Assembly (NCBI RefSeq): GCF_036173065.1
Contig: NZ_CP108041.1
Span: 3,847,001 to 3,911,000 of the forward strand
Direction: 5' to 3'
Length of the DNA: 64,000 nucleotides
Origin: Rhodococcus sp. NBC_00297
GTDB taxonomy: Bacteria; Actinomycetota; Actinomycetes; Mycobacteriales; Mycobacteriaceae
Below the pieces are notes generated by a model. It was not told where the DNA came from, ran no database searches, and worked only from the letters and a program-made list of their open reading frames with translations. Numbering within the stretch: position 1 is the first letter of the stretch; every line of letters starts with the position of its first letter. Below are positions 55,435 to 64,000 of this stretch, piece by piece. A program made the position numbers and the translations under genes.

Positions 55435-55537
55435 GGGCGCTCCAAGGTCGGGCGCCGAACAGGAAGGGGTGTCTCGGAGGGCTGGTCCGCACACCTCGTC
55501 CCTGACCGGCCGGGGGGTGTGCGGGCTGGCGGGAGGG

Positions 55538-55621
55538 TCAGACGAGCGGCCTCAGACAGCTGCAGACGCGTGCGAGATCGACGTGGCGCCGAGCCACGAG
55601 CATGATCTCCACGACTGTCAT
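55538..55621 (-). CDS. Cysteine leader peptide upstream of sirA
   Basis: 27 codons: MTVVEIMLVARRHVDLARVC then SCLRPLV. RRHVDLARVCSCL is the recognised signature of actinobacterial sulfur-gene leader peptides, with two Cys codons in CSC. On the minus strand CAGAAT (55629-55634) lies 7 bases before the ATG, the spacing of a leaderless transcript. Ribosome stalling at the Cys codons under cysteine shortage would allow expression of sirA-cysH-cysD-cysN. An internal ATG at 55603 is also possible. Confidence 0.8.
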   Translation of the reverse strand: MTVVEIMLVARRHVDLARVCSCLRPLV

Positions 55622-55696
55622 GAGCCCCATTCTGCCACGACGCGGGTGCCTCCCCCGACCAGGGCGTCGACGAGGAGGGAGGAGGACACTGGTCCG

Positions 55697-56908
55697 GTGA
55701 TCCCCGTTCCACTCGCTCCTCCCGCTGTCGGTGTGCTCGCACCCGAGTCGTTCGTCGATCGTCCGGCCGCGCCGTTCGGCCTCTACCTCCATGTGCCGTT
55801 CTGCGCGACGCGCTGCGGTTACTGCGACTTCAACACCTACACCGCCGGGGAGCTCGGAACGTCGGCGTCACCGCAGTCCTGGCTCGACGGGGTGCGCCGC
55901 GAGCTCGACCTCGCCGCGGCGACGTTCGCGCGGGAGTCGGGCAGCGTGCCCAGCGTCGACACCGTGTTCGTGGGCGGCGGAACGCCGTCGCTGCTCGGTG
56001 CCGACGGCCTCGCCGATCTCCTCGGTGCCGCGCGCTCGTCCTTCACGTTCTCGGCCGATGCCGAGGTGACGACGGAGTCGAATCCCGAGTCGACGTCGCC
56101 GGCCTTCTTCGACGGAATCCGCGCGGCCGGCTACACACGTGTGTCGTTGGGCATGCAGTCGGCGGCACCGCACGTGCTCGCGATCCTCGACCGCACCCAC
56201 ACCCCGGGACGCGCCGGGGACGCGGCACGGGAAGCGGCGGCGGCCGGGTTCGACCACGTGAACCTCGACCTCATCTACGGAACGCCGGGAGAGAGTGACG
56301 ACGACCTCGACGCGTCGTTGACGGCGGTGCTCGACGCCGGTGTCGACCACGTGTCCGCGTACGCGCTCATCGTCGAGGACGGGACGGCCCTGGCGAGACG
56401 GGTGCGCCGGGGCGAGCTCCCGGCTCCGGACGACGACGTGCTGGCGTCGCGCTACGAACGGATCGACGCGCGTCTCGGCGCAGCCGGCTTCGGGTGGTAC
56501 GAGGTGTCCAACTGGGCGCGGGGCGACGGTGCGGAGTGCCGGCACAACCTGGGGTACTGGGACGGCGGTGACTGGTGGGGCATCGGTCCCGGCGCACACA
56601 GCCATGTGAACGGGACGCGGTTCTGGAACGTCAAGCATCCGGCGCGATACGCGGAGACGCTGGCGAACGGGGCGCTGCCGATCGCGGACAGCGAATCTCT
56701 CACGAGCGACGAGCAACACATGGAACGTGTCATGTTGACCGCGCGGCTGCGGGCGGGAATGGCCGCTGGTGATCTGTCGACGGACGAGGTGGCCCGTGCG
56801 GACTCGATCGCGTCCGACGGACTGCTCGTCCGTCTGGGCGATCGGTACGTCCTCACCGACCGTGGGCGGTTGCTCGCCGACGGGGTCGTGCGCGACATTC
56901 TCGAGTGA
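55697..56908 (+). CDS. hemW: HemW, radical SAM heme chaperone-type protein
   Basis: 403 residues, formerly annotated as oxygen-independent coproporphyrinogen oxidase (HemN). Radical-SAM motif CATRCGYCDF near residue 37, GGGTPSLL, ESNPESTSPAFF, SLGMQSAAPHVL and HVSAYALIVEDGT. The single CxxxCxxC and length near 400 fit HemW, which inserts heme, rather than true HemN. GTG 55697 chosen; the ribosome binding site (GGAGG) is some 10 bases away. Divergent from the sirA leader. Confidence 0.92.
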   Translation: MIPVPLAPPAVGVLAPESFVDRPAAPFGLYLHVPFCATRCGYCDFNTYTAGELGTSASPQSWLDGVRRELDLAAATFARESGSVPSVDTVFVGGGTPSLLGADGLADLLGAARSSFTFSADAEVTTESNPESTSPAFFDGIRAAGYTRVSLGMQSAAPHVLAILDRTHTPGRAGDAAREAAAAGFDHVNLDLIYGTPGESDDDLDASLTAVLDAGVDHVSAYALIVEDGTALARRVRRGELPAPDDDVLASRYERIDARLGAAGFGWYEVSNWARGDGAECRHNLGYWDGGDWWGIGPGAHSHVNGTRFWNVKHPARYAETLANGALPIADSESLTSDEQHMERVMLTARLRAGMAAGDLSTDEVARADSIASDGLLVRLGDRYVLTDRGRLLADGVVRDILE

Positions 56909-56915
56909 GTGCCGC

Positions 56916-57017
56916 TCAGGAGAAGTAGGCGAATGCCGAGGTCACCAGTTCGATCAGATCGACTCTGCCTGCGAAGAGATCTGTGAAGAAGGTCTGCCAG
57001 CCTGTCCATGGGTCCAT
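56916..57017 (-). CDS. Possible 33-residue leaderless peptide
   Basis: MDPWTGWQTFFTDLFAGRVD then LIELVTSAFAYFS: amphipathic, aromatic-rich, one likely helix. TAGGTT lies 6 bases before the ATG on the minus strand, the pattern of a leaderless mRNA. It lies between hemW (7 bases after its stop, convergent) and the small gene at 57036-57350. Could be a membrane-active or pore-type peptide; no family recognised. Confidence 0.4.
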   Translation of the reverse strand: MDPWTGWQTFFTDLFAGRVDLIELVTSAFAYFS

Positions 57018-57035
57018 ACGGACAACCTATCGACT

Positions 57036-57350
57036 TCAGGCCCCGATCGCGTCGTAATCGAACACCCGCGCGTGCAGGACGACACGGTTTCGCAGCGCAG
57101 CCCGCACCGCCCGGTGCAGGCCGTCCTCGAGGTACACGACGCCGTGGTAATGCACGGCATGGGGAAACAGGTCCCCGTAGAACGTGCTGTCCTCGGACAG
57201 CAGACGGTCGAGTTCGAGCACCTTCGTGGTGGTCACGATCTCGTCGAGGCGCAACTGACGTGGCGGAATCTTGGACCAGTCGCGGAGCGACAGACCGTGC
57301 TCCGGATACGGCTTGCCGTCGCGCACTCCCTTGAAGATCACACCGGTCAC
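57036..57350 (-). CDS. Conserved hypothetical protein (Rv2375-like position)
   Basis: 104 residues: FKGVRDGKPYPEHGLSLRDW, IPPRQLRLDEIVTTTKVLEL, FYGDLFPHAVHYHGVVYLED. Homologues of this length occur next to hrcA in mycobacteria (recalled, Rv2375). No motif gives a function. GTG start at 57350; divergent from hrcA, which begins 98 bases away. Confidence 0.7.
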   Translation of the reverse strand: MTGVIFKGVRDGKPYPEHGLSLRDWSKIPPRQLRLDEIVTTTKVLELDRLLSEDSTFYGDLFPHAVHYHGVVYLEDGLHRAVRAALRNRVVLHARVFDYDAIGA

Positions 57351-57396
57351 AGTAGTGACTCGGGCGAGCGGAATGGGGCACCCGCGCGTCGCCGAC

Positions 57397-57402
57397 TAGA
57401 AT
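57397..57402 (+). promoter_or_regulatory. -10 box of the hrcA promoter
   Basis: TAGAAT (5 of 6 to TATAAT) lies 46 bases before the hrcA ATG; AGGAGG (57437-57442) is a strong ribosome binding site 6 bases before it. No CIRCE repeat (TTAGCACTC-N9-GAGTGCTAA) is present in the gap, so the operon does not appear to be HrcA-autoregulated here. Confidence 0.4.
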
Positions 57403-57448
57403 CGGCTGGTCCCGCACAGCCACCGGTCCCGAGCGTAGGAGGGTTGCG

Positions 57449-58492
57449 ATGTCGAGTACGGAGGATCGACGTTTCGAGGTCCTGCGTGCCCTGGTCGCCG
57501 ACTATGTCGCGACGCAGGAGCCCATCGGATCGAAAGCACTGGTCGATCGACACAATCTGGGAGTGTCCAGCGCTACCGTGCGCAACGACATGGCCGTGCT
57601 GGAGGCCGAGGGCTACATCACGCAGCCGCACACCAGCTCGGGTCGTATCCCCACAGACAAGGGCTACCGGCAGTTCGTCGACCGCATCGCCGACGTCAAG
57701 CCGCTCTCCGCGGCGGAGCGACGGGCGATCCTGCAGTTCCTCGACACCGGCGTCGACCTGGACGACGTGCTGCGGCGCGGTGTTCGCCTGCTCGCCCAGC
57801 TGACCCGTCAGGTCGCCGTCGTGCAGTACCCGACCCTGTCCGCGTCGTCGGTCCGCCATCTCGAGGTGGTGGCCCTGACGCCGGCGCGACTGTTGCTGGT
57901 GCTGATCACCGACTCCGGCCGCGTCGATCAGCGCATCGTCGAACTCGGCGACGTCATCGACGACGAGGACCTCTCGCGTCTGCGGTCGCTGCTCGGCGGC
58001 GCGCTGGAGGGCAAGCGTCTCGCCCTGGCGTCGGCCGCGGTGGCCGAACTCGCCGAGACGGCGCCCGAGGATCTGCGCGACGCCGTGGTGCGCTCGTCGA
58101 CCGTGCTGGTCGAGACGCTCGTCGAACACCCGGAGGAGCGGCTCGTGCTCGGGGGGACCGCCAACCTGACGCGCAACGCCGCCGACTTCGCCGCGCTCAG
58201 TGGGTTCCCGGGGTCGTTGCGCTCCGTGCTCGAGGCGCTGGAGGAACAGGTCGTGGTGCTCAAGCTCATCGCGGCGACCCAGGACACCGGCCGAGTGACC
58301 GTCCGGATCGGCGAGGAGACCATGGCCCCGGAGATGCGGGGCACCTCGGTGGTCTCCACCGGCTACGGCTCGGCGGGCAACGTGCTGGGCGGTATGGGTG
58401 TGCTCGGCCCCACTCGCATGGACTACCCGGGAACGATCGCGTCGGTCGCGGCTGTTGCTCGATACATCGGAGAGGTGCTGGCCGAACGATGA
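57449..58492 (+). CDS. hrcA: Heat-inducible transcription repressor HrcA
   Basis: 347 residues. Winged helix ([53 protein letters not shown]), a central domain, and the GAF-like C-terminus (TSVVSTGYG and [19 protein letters not shown]). Represses chaperone genes at CIRCE sites elsewhere, with GroEL as modulator. Starts the hrcA-dnaJ-rsmE set. Confidence 0.95.
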   Translation: MSSTEDRRFEVLRALVADYVATQEPIGSKALVDRHNLGVSSATVRNDMAVLEAEGYITQPHTSSGRIPTDKGYRQFVDRIADVKPLSAAERRAILQFLDTGVDLDDVLRRGVRLLAQLTRQVAVVQYPTLSASSVRHLEVVALTPARLLLVLITDSGRVDQRIVELGDVIDDEDLSRLRSLLGGALEGKRLALASAAVAELAETAPEDLRDAVVRSSTVLVETLVEHPEERLVLGGTANLTRNAADFAALSGFPGSLRSVLEALEEQVVVLKLIAATQDTGRVTVRIGEETMAPEMRGTSVVSTGYGSAGNVLGGMGVLGPTRMDYPGTIASVAAVARYIGEVLAER

Positions 58493-58553
58493 CGGCCGGT
58501 GCACTCACCTGCCCCACCCGAACTTTTCCCGACCCACCTTCCACCAAGAGGAT

Positions 58554-59717
58554 ATGAGTACACACGTGGCACGCGACTATTACGGAACTCTGGGCGTCGA
58601 CAACAAGGCGTCGGACCAGGAGATCAAGCGCGCGTATCGCAAACTCGCGCGTGAGTTCCACCCCGACGTCAACCCCGACGAGTCGGCCCAGGCCCGCTTC
58701 AAGGACATCAGCTCCGCGTACGAGGTGCTGTCCGATCCCGAGAAGCGACGCATCGTCGATCTCGGTGGCGATCCGCTCGAGAGTGGCGGCGGAGGCGGAG
58801 CAGGCGGCTTCGGCGGTGCCGGCTTCGGCGGCGGACTGGGCGACGTGTTCGAGGCGTTCTTCGGCGGCAACGGCGGCGGCACCCGCGGACCCCGCGGTCG
58901 CGTCCAGCCCGGCTCGGACTCGCTGCTGCGCACCACGCTGACGCTGGAGGAGTGCGCCACCGGCGTCACCAAGCACATCGCCGTCGAGACGGCCGTGCTG
59001 TGCGACGTGTGCACCGGTTCCGGGACCAACGGCGACTCGACGCCGGTCCGCTGTGAGACGTGCAACGGTGCCGGCGAGGTCCAGTCGGTCCAGCGGTCGT
59101 TCCTCGGACAGGTCATGACGGCGCGTCCGTGCCCCACCTGCCGCGGCGCGGGCGAGACGATCCCCGATCCCTGCCGCAAGTGTGGCGGCGACGGGCGCGT
59201 GCGTGCCCGCCGCGAACTGGCCGTGAAGGTGCCGGCCGGTGTCGGCAGCGGGATGCGCATCCGCCTCGCGGCGCAGGGCGAGGTCGGCCCCGGCGGCGGT
59301 CCCGCCGGTGACGTGTACGCCGAGGTGGTCGAGAAGTCGCACGACGTGTTCGTCCGCGACGGCGACGATCTGCACTGCACCATCCGCGTGCCGATGGCGG
59401 ACGCCGCCCTGGGCACGTCCGTCAGCGTCGACGCGATTCTCGACGGTCCCACGACGATCACCGTCGACCCCGGCACGCAGCCCGGCTCGGTGCAGGTCCT
59501 GCGCGGTCACGGCATGCCCAAGCTGCGCAGCGGTGTCCGCGGCGATCTGCACGCGCACCTCGAGGTGGTCGTCCCGGCCCGCCTGGACTCCACGGAGACC
59601 AAGTTGCTGCAGCAACTGCGCACTCACCGCGAACGCGACAACGCCGAGGTGGTCACCACCGCATCGCAGCACACCGGGGGACTGTTCTCCCGTCTGCGCG
59701 ACGCCTTCAGTCGCTGA
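58554..59717 (+). CDS. dnaJ: Chaperone DnaJ (DnaJ2)
   Basis: 387 residues from ATG 58554. J domain with HPD in [11 protein letters not shown], a Gly/Phe-rich linker ([20 protein letters not shown]), and four zinc repeats [32 protein letters not shown], then the C-terminal substrate domains. Stimulates DnaK. The position after hrcA identifies it as the DnaJ2 copy. GTG 58566 (MARDYYG) is the start suggested by homologues; ATG 58554 has AGAGG unusually close. Confidence 0.95.
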   Translation: MSTHVARDYYGTLGVDNKASDQEIKRAYRKLAREFHPDVNPDESAQARFKDISSAYEVLSDPEKRRIVDLGGDPLESGGGGGAGGFGGAGFGGGLGDVFEAFFGGNGGGTRGPRGRVQPGSDSLLRTTLTLEECATGVTKHIAVETAVLCDVCTGSGTNGDSTPVRCETCNGAGEVQSVQRSFLGQVMTARPCPTCRGAGETIPDPCRKCGGDGRVRARRELAVKVPAGVGSGMRIRLAAQGEVGPGGGPAGDVYAEVVEKSHDVFVRDGDDLHCTIRVPMADAALGTSVSVDAILDGPTTITVDPGTQPGSVQVLRGHGMPKLRSGVRGDLHAHLEVVVPARLDSTETKLLQQLRTHRERDNAEVVTTASQHTGGLFSRLRDAFSR

Positions 59718-59735
59718 TCGGGCGGGGGACCACTG

Positions 59736-60497
59736 GTGGCGGCGACCGTCTACTTCCTCGATCCGCTGCCGTCTCCGGGGGAGTCGGGCGCGTTGGACGG
59801 GGCCGAAGGTCGGCACGCGGCCACGGTGCGCCGGACGACCGTCGGTGAGCGGCTGGTGCTGTCGGACGGCCGCGGCTCGCTCGCGGCCGTCGAGGTCACC
59901 GGCGTCGAGAAGGCCCGGCTCTCGTTCACGGTGCTCTCCGTCACCACCGCGGAGCCGCCCCGGCCCACGGTGACCGTGATCCAGGCGCTCCCGAAGTCGG
60001 AGCGCTCGGAACTGGCCGTCGAGACGGCGACCGAGGCGGGTGCGGACGCGATCGTGCCGTGGCAGTCGCTGCGCTGCGTGTCGCGATGGGACGGCCCGAA
60101 GGCCGTCAAAGGTGTCGCGAAGTGGCGGAACGCTGCCTCCGCGGCCGCCAAGCAGGCGCGGCGTGCCTTCGTTCCCGACGTCGCCGACCTGCACGACACT
60201 CGGATGGTGCGCAGCCTGGTCGAGGGCGTCGTCGCACGTGGGGGCATCGTGGTCGCGCTGCACGAGGCTGCGCCCGGGGCCTTCGCGGACCTCCCGTTCC
60301 GCGGCGCACCCGAGGTGGTGCTCGTCGTCGGACCCGAGGGCGGGCTCGACGACACGGAGATCGACATGCTCGTCGGTGCCGGCGCGACGCCCGCGCTCCT
60401 GGGGCCGACCGTCCTGCGGACATCGACCGCGGCGGCCGTGGCGTTGGGCGCGCTCGGCGTCCTGACCGATCGCTGGGACGGCGCGCCCCCTGCTTGA
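59736..60497 (+). CDS. rsmE: 16S rRNA m3U1498 methyltransferase
   Basis: 253 residues, SPOUT fold. HAATVRRTTVGERLVLSDG at the N-terminal PUA-like domain; the trefoil knot and SAM site are seen in VVGPEGGLDDTEIDML and LGPTVLRTSTAAAVALGAL. SerGluArg and KWRNAASAAAKQARR are family-typical. GTG start 18 bases after dnaJ. Confidence 0.93.
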   Translation: MAATVYFLDPLPSPGESGALDGAEGRHAATVRRTTVGERLVLSDGRGSLAAVEVTGVEKARLSFTVLSVTTAEPPRPTVTVIQALPKSERSELAVETATEAGADAIVPWQSLRCVSRWDGPKAVKGVAKWRNAASAAAKQARRAFVPDVADLHDTRMVRSLVEGVVARGGIVVALHEAAPGAFADLPFRGAPEVVLVVGPEGGLDDTEIDMLVGAGATPALLGPTVLRTSTAAAVALGALGVLTDRWDGAPPA

Positions 60498-60522
60498 TCT
60501 GCGGCGCGGGCCGCTGGTGCAC

Positions 60523-60584
60523 GTGCTCCGGTTTCCGCAACCCGCTCCTGTTGTGACCGGAGCAGGTTGTTGCAACCGGAGCAC
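60523..60584. terminator. Complex hairpin after rsmE
   Basis: GTGCTCCGGTT (60523-60533) pairs with AACCGGAGCAC (60574-60584). Inside, CAACC (60538-60542) pairs with GGTTG (60565-60569) and GCTCC (60544-60548) with GGAGC (60559-60563): 21 bp in three blocks with a 10-base loop. It lies 25 bases after the rsmE stop and 155 bases before phoH. Terminator is the likeliest reading; no U-run. The rest of the 241-base gap holds the phoH promoter region. Confidence 0.6.
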
Positions 60585-60738
60585 CTGGCGCCGCCCGGCC
60601 CGTGTGCGGGAAGGGGCAGCTACGAGGGTTGCGCGCGACATACTGGAATGCGCTTCTCGGGGGAGACGTTAAAGTGGTGAGAGGTTCCCGTCGCGGCGAA
60701 CCGAGTATCGAAACCCGAGAGAAGGCCATAGCCACCAC

Positions 60739-61857
60739 GTGAGTGACAACATCCCTTTCGTCGGCACCAGAGGTGACGATGCGCAGGACACCACTCGTGC
60801 GTCCCGCGCGCAGAAGCGGCAGTCCTCACGCCCGGTTCTGACCGAGGCGCGTGTGACCGAGTCCATCGAACTCGACCCCGCCGTGATGTTCCCTCTGCTC
60901 GGGTCCGCCGACGGTAATCTCCGGGCGCTCGAGCAGGTGCTCTCCGCCGAGATCCACGTACGCGGCAACGTCGTCACGTTCGAGGGGGCACCGTCCGACA
61001 TCGCCGTCGGCAAGCGGGTGCTCACCGAGCTCGCCGCCGTCGTGGTCGCCGGCGGACCGGTCACTCCGGACGCGGTGCGGCGCACCGTCGCGATGCTCAG
61101 CCGCGGCGTGAGCGAGTCTCCCGCCGAGGTCCTGAGCCTGGACATCCTGTCCCGACGCGGCAAGACCATCCGGCCCAAGACGCTGAACCAGAAGCGTTAC
61201 GTCGACGCGATCGACGCCAACACCATCGTGTTCGGCGTGGGTCCCGCCGGAACGGGCAAGACCTACCTGGCCATGGCCAAGGCGGTGCAGGCTCTGCAGG
61301 CGAAGCAGGTCAGCCGCATCATCCTCACGCGCCCGGCCGTCGAGGCGGGGGAGCGACTCGGGTTCCTCCCCGGCACACTGCACGACAAGATCGATCCGTA
61401 CCTGCGTCCGCTCCACGACGCGCTGCACGACATGATGGACGTCGAAGCCATCCCGAAGCTCATGCAGGCGGGCATCATCGAGGTCGCACCGCTGGCCTAC
61501 ATGCGTGGCCGCACCCTGAACGACGCGTTCATCATCCTCGACGAGGCGCAGAACACCACGGCCGAGCAGATGAAAATGTTCCTGACCCGCCTCGGCTTCA
61601 ACTCGAAGATCGTCGTCACCGGTGACATCACCCAGGTGGATCTCCCCGGAGGATCGCGTTCGGGACTGCGTGCCGCCACCGAGATCCTGGTGGACATCGA
61701 CGACATCCACTTCGCCAAGCTCGACAGCAGCGACGTGGTCCGGCACCGACTGGTCTCCGACATCGTCGACGCCTACGACCGTTTCGACGCCGCGGACGCC
61801 AAGTCCGCCAACCGCGCTGCGCGTCGCAGTGGCGGTCCCCGCGCCGCGCACCACTGA
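60739..61857 (+). CDS. phoH: PhoH-family ATPase
   Basis: 372 residues. An N-terminal KH-like part (LLGSADGNLRALEQVLSAEI), then the PhoH ATPase: Walker A GVGPAGTGKTYLAMAKAVQA, LTRPAVEAGERLGFLPG, Walker B FIILDEAQNTTAEQMKMFL, GDITQVDLP. Partner of the RNase YbeY encoded 52 bases downstream, probably in RNA or ribosome quality control. GTG start; the only ribosome-binding-like sequence, AGAAGG, is about 13 bases away. Confidence 0.93.
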   Translation: MSDNIPFVGTRGDDAQDTTRASRAQKRQSSRPVLTEARVTESIELDPAVMFPLLGSADGNLRALEQVLSAEIHVRGNVVTFEGAPSDIAVGKRVLTELAAVVVAGGPVTPDAVRRTVAMLSRGVSESPAEVLSLDILSRRGKTIRPKTLNQKRYVDAIDANTIVFGVGPAGTGKTYLAMAKAVQALQAKQVSRIILTRPAVEAGERLGFLPGTLHDKIDPYLRPLHDALHDMMDVEAIPKLMQAGIIEVAPLAYMRGRTLNDAFIILDEAQNTTAEQMKMFLTRLGFNSKIVVTGDITQVDLPGGSRSGLRAATEILVDIDDIHFAKLDSSDVVRHRLVSDIVDAYDRFDAADAKSANRAARRSGGPRAAHH

Positions 61858-61909
61858 TGTGGGCGTGCACGGGCACGGGGGCGTCGCCGCGCACTAGTAC
61901 GGTGTTCGC

Positions 61910-62473
61910 ATGAGCATCGAGGTCTCCAACGAATCCGGGATGGACGTCGGAGAAGAGGATCTGATCGCGGTCGCGCGCTACGCCATCGCGCAGATGGACG
62001 TGCACCCGGCAGCCGAGCTGTCCATGGTCCTCGTCGACTCCGCCACCATGGCCGATCTCCACATGCGCTGGATGGACCTGCCAGGTCCCACCGACGTGAT
62101 GTCGTTCCCGATGGACGAGCTCGAGCCGGGCGGTCGCCCGGACTCACCGGACCCCGGTCCGTCGATGCTCGGAGACATCGTGCTGTGCCCGTCGTTCGCG
62201 GCGGACCAGGCCGAGAAGGCCGGGCACCCGCTCGAGCACGAACTCGCACTCCTCACCGTGCACGGTGTGCTGCACCTCCTCGGCTACGACCACGCGGAGC
62301 CGGACGAGGAGAAGGAGATGTTCGGCCTGCAGAACAGCATCCTCGAGGACTGGTACGAGAGTCTGCGCCAGGCCGAGCGCGACGCTCTGTCGGCTGCGCG
62401 AGACGCGAAATTGTTGGGCAGCACCGGCTTCGCGAATCCCCGGACCGATGCCGGTGGTGAGTCGACCCGGTGA
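61910..62473 (+). CDS. ybeY: Endoribonuclease YbeY
   Basis: 187 residues. Zinc motif H-x3-H-x5-H in [26 protein letters not shown] and LGDIVLCP are typical. Acts in 16S rRNA 3' maturation and ribosome quality control. GTGA overlap with the CBS-domain gene. The C-terminal 35 residues are a longer, less conserved tail. Confidence 0.95.
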   Translation: MSIEVSNESGMDVGEEDLIAVARYAIAQMDVHPAAELSMVLVDSATMADLHMRWMDLPGPTDVMSFPMDELEPGGRPDSPDPGPSMLGDIVLCPSFAADQAEKAGHPLEHELALLTVHGVLHLLGYDHAEPDEEKEMFGLQNSILEDWYESLRQAERDALSAARDAKLLGSTGFANPRTDAGGESTR

Positions 62474-63807
62474 CCAGCGCTCCGGCACTGATCGTGCTCG
62501 CGGTTGTCCTCGTCCCTCTCGGTGGCCTCTTCGCTGCCATCGACTCCGCCGTCAACACCGTCTCCTCAGCACGCGTCGAGGAGATGGTGAAGGAATCTCG
62601 GGGCGGGGCGAGCGAACTGCTCCGCATCCTCGAGGATCGTCCGCGGTACGTCAATCTGATGGTGCTGCTGCGCATCCTGTGCGAGATCGGGTCCACGGTT
62701 CTGCTCGCCGGAACGTTGCTGGACCTGCTCGCGCCGGCGCAGGCACTGGCCATCGCCGCCGGCGTCATGGTGGTGGTCGACTACGTCGTCATCGGCGTGG
62801 GGCCCCGCACACTCGGCCGCCAGCACGCGTACTCCATCTCGCTGGGGTCGTCCTACCCGCTGCGCGCCATCGGCATCCTGCTGGGCCCGGTGAGCCGGTT
62901 GCTCATTCTCGTCGGCAATGCGATCACGCCCGGCCGCGGCTTCCGCAACGGTCCCTTCGCCTCCGAGATCGAACTGCGGGAACTGGTCGACATGGCGCAA
63001 GAGCGCGGCGTGGTCGCCGACGACGAGCGCCGCATGATCCAGTCCGTGTTCGAGCTCGGCGACACCTCCGCACGCGAGGTGATGGTGCCGCGCACCGAGA
63101 TGGTGTGGATCGAGCGTGACAAGTCCGCCGGACAGGCGACCACCCTCGCCGTGCGGAGCGGGCATTCGCGGATCCCGGTGATCGGCGAGAACGTCGACGA
63201 CATCCTCGGCGTCGTCTATCTCAAGGACCTCGTGCAACAGACGTACACGTCGTCGGACGGTGGTCGCAGCGTGCGTGTCGACGAGGTCATGCGTCCCGCG
63301 GTGTTCGTCCCGGACTCCAAGCCGCTGGACAGCCTGCTGGCCGAGATGCAGAGGGACCGCAAGCACATGGCCGTCCTGGTGGACGAGTACGGCGGTGTCG
63401 CCGGCCTCGTCACCATCGAGGACGTGCTCGAGGAGATCGTCGGCGAGATCGCGGACGAGTACGACACCGACGAGGTGGCCCCGATCGAGGAACTCGAGGA
63501 CGGCCGCTTCCGGGTGTCGTCCCGGCTCCCTCTCGAGGATCTCGGCGAACTGTTCGACATCGAGATCGACAACGACGAGGTGGACACCGTCGGCGGCCTG
63601 CTGTCCTACGAGATCGGGCGCGTCCCGCTGCCGGGCGCCCGTGTCGAGGCACACGGGTTGATCCTGGTGGCCGAGGGCGGCTCCGATGCGCGCGGACGAG
63701 TGCGTGTGAGCACCGTGACCGCCGAGAAGCTTCCCGAACCGGACGCCGACGACGAGGACTCCGAGTCGTCGGACGAGAGAGACGAGATCGACCATGACCG
63801 AGACTGA
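62470..63807 (+). CDS. CNNM/CorC-type membrane protein with CBS domains (hemolysin family)
   Basis: 445 residues. N-terminal CNNM domain with three or four membrane helices ([20 protein letters not shown]), two CBS domains ([33 protein letters not shown] with [20 protein letters not shown]), a C-terminal CorC/HlyC domain and an acidic tail. Linked to Mg/Co efflux rather than haemolysis. Overlaps ybeY (GTGA) and, by 14 bases, era. Confidence 0.92.
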   Translation: MTSAPALIVLAVVLVPLGGLFAAIDSAVNTVSSARVEEMVKESRGGASELLRILEDRPRYVNLMVLLRILCEIGSTVLLAGTLLDLLAPAQALAIAAGVMVVVDYVVIGVGPRTLGRQHAYSISLGSSYPLRAIGILLGPVSRLLILVGNAITPGRGFRNGPFASEIELRELVDMAQERGVVADDERRMIQSVFELGDTSAREVMVPRTEMVWIERDKSAGQATTLAVRSGHSRIPVIGENVDDILGVVYLKDLVQQTYTSSDGGRSVRVDEVMRPAVFVPDSKPLDSLLAEMQRDRKHMAVLVDEYGGVAGLVTIEDVLEEIVGEIADEYDTDEVAPIEELEDGRFRVSSRLPLEDLGELFDIEIDNDEVDTVGGLLSYEIGRVPLPGARVEAHGLILVAEGGSDARGRVRVSTVTAEKLPEPDADDEDSESSDERDEIDHDRD

Positions 63808-64000
63808 CGATTTCCACTCCGGGTTCGTGTGCTTCGTCGGACGGCCCAACACCGGCAAGTCCACCCTGACGAATGCCCTGGTGGGGGCCAAGATCGCCAT
63901 CACGTCCTCCCGGCCCCAGACCACACGCCACACCATTCGGGGCATCGTGCACCGGGACCACGCGCAGCTGATCCTCGTGGACACCCCGGGCCTGCACCGG
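63794..64000 (+). CDS. era: GTPase Era (C-terminal part beyond window)
   Basis: The first 69 codons. G1 [34 protein letters not shown] (switch I/G2) and G3 DTPGLH fit Era, which binds the 3' end of 16S rRNA in small-subunit assembly. The KH domain lies beyond the right edge. The start lies inside the end of the CBS gene, in another frame. Era after ybeY and the CBS protein is a conserved order. Confidence 0.93.
   Translation, partial: MTETDDFHSGFVCFVGRPNTGKSTLTNALVGAKIAITSSRPQTTRHTIRGIVHRDHAQLILVDTPGLHR

Noticed and set aside
57351-57448. CIRCE operator upstream of hrcA
   Set aside because: No TTAGCACTC-N9-GAGTGCTAA-like sequence found in the gap by eye.
1-64000. tRNA or rRNA genes, prophage, insertion sequence or integrated element
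   Set aside because: No cloverleaf with conserved loops, no transposase, integrase or phage genes, and no flanking direct repeats of an element were seen; the gene content is chromosomal throughout.

Overview
The window is chromosomal DNA from a high-GC actinobacterium of the order Mycobacteriales, most likely Rhodococcus or a close relative. Codons end mostly in G or C, GTG starts and 4-base ATGA/GTGA overlaps are common, and several starts look leaderless. The order nadD-rsfS-gpgP-octT-comEA-comEC-holA-rpsT-(ATP-grasp, alpha-E, transglutaminase)-lepA-trehalase-subI-cysTWA-cysH-sirA-hemW-hrcA-dnaJ2-rsmE-phoH-ybeY-era matches, from memory, the Mycobacterium tuberculosis Rv2421c-Rv2364c region. 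The genus is an inference. No tRNA, rRNA, CRISPR array, insertion sequence, phage gene or origin was seen.

Layout. 1-8.6 kb: the start of ectA (ectoine synthesis, cut by the left edge), a YhgE-like heptad-repeat membrane protein, an SDR-like protein, an ABC exporter, and a recQ/ribokinase/racemase-like group. 8.7-19.8 kb: an accessory catabolic region. A detached AtzF-type domain, allantoicase and allantoinase form the purine (allantoin) part. They are followed by a class III aminotransferase, an aldehyde dehydrogenase, a FadR-type regulator, a DoeA/EutD-like ectoine hydrolase, a class I aminotransferase, an M20 deacetylase-like enzyme and a D-2-hydroxyacid dehydrogenase. I read the second part as a non-canonical ectoine-degradation operon. 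19.7-26.7 kb: a TetR-controlled membrane protein, an old yellow enzyme, proA and a MoxR/VWA pair. 26.8-42.5 kb: the conserved nadD to lepA segment, including the methylglucose lipopolysaccharide genes gpgP and octT, DNA-uptake-type genes and an iron-box-controlled siderophore-binding lipoprotein. 42.6-55.6 kb: a GH15 trehalase-like enzyme and complete assimilatory sulfate reduction (SubI-CysTWA import; CysD/CysN, CysH and SirA from sulfate to sulfide). 55.7-64 kb: hemW, the hrcA-dnaJ-rsmE heat-shock group and phoH-ybeY-CBS protein-era (era cut by the right edge).

Main points for a second look: (1) a GGCCGGCCTCCGGCCT-type repeat at four places, twice as in-frame 30-bp duplications inside enzymes (M20 peptidase, CysT); (2) a hairpin with near-perfect 20-bp arms in the lepA leader, with the only canonical in-frame start codon inside its left arm; (3) a FadR-type palindrome containing a perfect TTGACA -35 box in front of the putative ectoine-degradation genes; (4) cysteine-type leader peptides before sirA and, less surely, subI; (5) a CysN protein whose APS-kinase domain has lost its P-loop; (6) a hydantoin-racemase-family protein with one catalytic Cys replaced by Gly; (7) a RecQ helicase with a phosphoribosyltransferase-like tail; (8) perfect TGTGA-N6-TCACA and near-perfect iron-box sites; (9) several very small leaderless-type genes.
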